This document shows, piece after piece, positions 4,965 through 6,646 of a DNA stretch of 6,646 nucleotides. Source of the stretch: Planctomycetota bacterium (GTDB lineage: Bacteria; Planctomycetota; Brocadiia; SM23-32); contig JAGXLK010000129.1 of assembly GCA_018334735.1 (NCBI GenBank), forward strand, positions 1 to 6,646, given 5' to 3'. Below the pieces are notes generated by a model that did not search any database, was not told where the DNA came from, and was given only the letters and a program-made list of their open reading frames with translations. The position numbers and the translations under genes were made by a program. Numbering within the stretch: position 1 is the first letter of the stretch; every line of letters starts with the position of its first letter.

Positions 4965-6646
4965 TCACCGCAATTTCCCGTTCGCATTCGCGTCGATCAC
5001 CAAACGGAAACCGGTCTGCACCCAGTTGGTGGTCCACGGCGGCTGGGGGAAGCGGAAGGTGGTGGTGGCGTGGCGGTGGTCCCAGAGGACGTTGCCGCCG
5101 CGGAGGATTTTGAACGTGCCCGAGTCGGGGCCAGTCGGATTTTTGGCCGCGGCGTTTTCGTACCGCGTCGGGTCGTACCAGTCGGCGACCCACTCCCAAG
5201 CGTTGCCGGCCATGTCGAGCGCGCCGTAGGGGCTGGCGCCCTCGGGTGCTGAGCCGACGGGCGCCAGGCCGCGCTCGAGGACGTACTGCTCCCACGGTTG
5301 GCGGGCGACCTTGTCCACGTCCCACTTACCGCCCCAAGGGTACTTGCGGGCGTCGGTGCCGCGGGCGGCCTTCTCCCACTGCGCCTCTGTGGGCAGCGAC
5401 CCGCCGGCCCACGCGGCGTAGGCCGCGGCGTCGTACCAGTTGGCCAGCGCCGGATAGAGCCCCTTGTTCTCTTTCGCCGGCGGCTGGATAACATAGGGGA
5501 AGCCGGGGATCTTGATCCTGGCGTCACGGCCGGTGGCTTCGAGGAACTTCTTGTATCGCTCAACCGTGACCTGGTTCTTGTAGATCCAGTAGCCGTCGAG
5601 CTCGATCTCGCGGACCGGTTTCTCGTCGCGGTAGCGTTCGCTGCCGCGCGTGAATGTTCCGGCAGGGACCCAGACGAGCTCGGCGCCGTCGTGGGGGTTG
5701 ATCGCCCGGCCGTCACCGATGATCTTCAGCGGCTTCGGTGCCCGCCCGACGGGCTCCTCATCGCCGCCCGCAGCGGCCAGGGCCTCCTCGGCATCGACCT
5801 CACGCTTCTCGCCATCCGTGCGCACGGCAAGGCGCTGTTCCGGCAGGGTCTTTTTTTCTTTGTCCATCACGCCGTTGTAGCGCAGGAACACGCGCACCAT
5901 CGCCGCGGGATCGCGCGGCCAGACATCGTAATCCCCGGGCCAGTTCGGCCGGCGACGCCAGTCAAAACGCCCCGTGGCGCTGAGCTGCATCTCCCCCTCG
6001 GGTGTGATCTGCGGGTCCATCTTGTGCTGACTCATGTCGAACTGCTCGGATCGACTGACCAGGTCGGGCAGAAACTGCACGTTTTTCCAGCCGGCCGCGG
6101 GTGTGCGCAACTCGATCACAATGCCGTCGCCGCGATCGACCGTGACGGTTAGCATGCCGTTTTCGCCGGCCTCGTCGGCCGCGGCTTTGAGCTCGTGCTT
6201 AATCGCTTTGGTGCGATACAGCAACTCCGAGCCCTCGTAGCTCTTGTCAATGCCGCCGCCTTTGACATGCACGCGCGCTGCCGCCGGATTGGGCAGGCGG
6301 AACTCCCACTGACCATTAGCCCTGGTTTTTTTCCCGGTGAACCGCCGGCTCACGGTCAGTCCGTTTTCTTCGCCGGTGATGTCGCGGAGCATCTTGTCGG
6401 GGCGGCCCCACGCGTAGAACCCGCCGCCGAAGAGCACGTCCGTGCGCACATGGCTCGCGCCGTTTTCCTGCACGCGCTGGATATGGTTGCGCGCGCCGAG
6501 CATGTCGCTGTAGCCGTCGCCGGCCAGAAGCTCCTTGCCCGTCGGCTCGTGCACGAGGCTCACGATGCGCCCGCGGTAGTTGGGTACAACATCGGCGCGC
6601 AAATCGCCGGCCTGCACTTCATAAATCCGTCCGCCGGCGCGGCGCT
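4965..6646 (-). CDS. Beta-sandwich plus cysteine-free FGE-like (SUMF1) domain protein, 5' end outside window
   Basis: The frame stays open to the right edge. The first possible start, GTG at 6617-6615, is not convincing, because in-frame residues before it (RRAGGRIYE) continue smoothly into VQAGDLRADVVPNYRGRI. The true start therefore lies outside. Numbering from that Val, residues 1 to about 270 resemble an aldose-epimerase-like supersandwich (GRIVSLVHEPTGKELL near 16-31). A charged, Ala-rich linker follows (270-300). Residues about 307-541 form an FGE-sulfatase/SUMF1 domain: AELVWVPAGTFTRGSE, the GSLPTEAQWEKAARG motif (406-420), YPWGG, DMAGNAWEWVADWYDP (468-483), ILRGG (504-508) and a terminal GFRLV. 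In active FGE the RGG is followed by a catalytic Cys pair. Here the aligned positions are Trp512 and Ala517, and no Cys occurs in the visible 550 residues. I infer a binding or structural role, not sulfatase activation. Stop is TGA at 4967-4965. Its GC content is clearly higher than that of the genes to the left. No signal peptide can be judged because the N-terminus is missing. The domain calls are firm for SUMF1 and tentative for the sandwich. Confidence 0.85.
   Translation of the reverse strand, partial: RRAGGRIYEVQAGDLRADVVPNYRGRIVSLVHEPTGKELLAGDGYSDMLGARNHIQRVQENGASHVRTDVLFGGGFYAWGRPDKMLRDITGEENGLTVSRRFTGKKTRANGQWEFRLPNPAAARVHVKGGGIDKSYEGSELLYRTKAIKHELKAAADEAGENGMLTVTVDRGDGIVIELRTPAAGWKNVQFLPDLVSRSEQFDMSQHKMDPQITPEGEMQLSATGRFDWRRRPNWPGDYDVWPRDPAAMVRVFLRYNGVMDKEKKTLPEQRLAVRTDGEKREVDAEEALAAAGGDEEPVGRAPKPLKIIGDGRAINPHDGAELVWVPAGTFTRGSERYRDEKPVREIELDGYWIYKNQVTVERYKKFLEATGRDARIKIPGFPYVIQPPAKENKGLYPALANWYDAAAYAAWAGGSLPTEAQWEKAARGTDARKYPWGGKWDVDKVARQPWEQYVLERGLAPVGSAPEGASPYGALDMAGNAWEWVADWYDPTRYENAAAKNPTGPDSGTFKILRGGNVLWDHRHATTTFRFPQPPWTTNWVQTGFRLVIDANANGKLR

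Noticed and set aside
4965..5700. Annotation as an active formylglycine-generating enzyme
   Set aside because: The catalytic cysteine positions hold Trp and Ala, and the visible protein contains no Cys.
5298..6152. Plus-strand open frame of 284 codons
   Set aside because: It is antisense to the FGE-like gene in very GC-rich DNA, where stop codons are rare. The translation has no recognisable motifs.
6615..6617. GTG as the start codon of the FGE-like gene
   Set aside because: The frame is open beyond it to the window edge, and the preceding residues (GGRIYE) read as continuous protein. The gene is therefore truncated by the window.

Overview
This window holds four protein-coding genes, all on the minus strand, so transcription runs from high to low coordinates. 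No plus-strand gene, RNA gene, mobile element or CRISPR array was recognised. Two sulfatases sit beside a PHP-type metallohydrolase of the DUF3604 kind and a protein with a formylglycine-generating-enzyme-like (FGE-like) domain. That mix suggests a sulfatase-rich saccharide degrader, most likely of the Planctomycetota/Verrucomicrobiota/Lentisphaerota/Kiritimatiellota group. This assignment is inferred from gene content only; no marker gene is present.

Layout, in order of transcription. (1) 6646-4965: the C-terminal part of a two-domain protein whose 5' end lies beyond the right edge. An aldose-epimerase-like beta-sandwich region is followed by an FGE-like (SUMF1) domain. The visible protein has no cysteine, so it cannot be a working FGE. 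(2) 4964-4645: a 320-base spacer. It holds a strong hairpin terminator for gene 1, a small dyad, a perfect TATAAT box and a clear ribosome binding site for the next gene. (3) 4644-3298: a sulfatase resembling heparan N-sulfatase (sulfamidase). (4) 3251-1758: the DUF3604/PHP metallohydrolase. (5) 1795-299: an arylsulfatase A-like sulfatase that overlaps gene 4 by 38 bases. (6) 298-1: AT-richer non-coding DNA with three short inverted repeats.

Genes 3, 4 and 5 look like one operon with its own promoter. None of the three proteins has a visible signal peptide, so they probably act together in the cytoplasm on small sulfated sugars that have already been imported. Both sulfatases keep the cysteine of the C-x-P-x-R signature and so need activation to formylglycine by an FGE or anaerobic sulfatase-maturating enzyme encoded elsewhere. 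The FGE-like neighbour cannot supply this. The role of the PHP enzyme is unknown; its position between two sulfatases suggests it cleaves another bond of the same substrate.

Base composition changes along the window. Sampled lines give roughly 70% GC in gene 1, about 57% in the sulfatase operon and about 42% in the left flank. With the terminator and separate promoter, this suggests that gene 1 and the operon are independent units, possibly of different origin.
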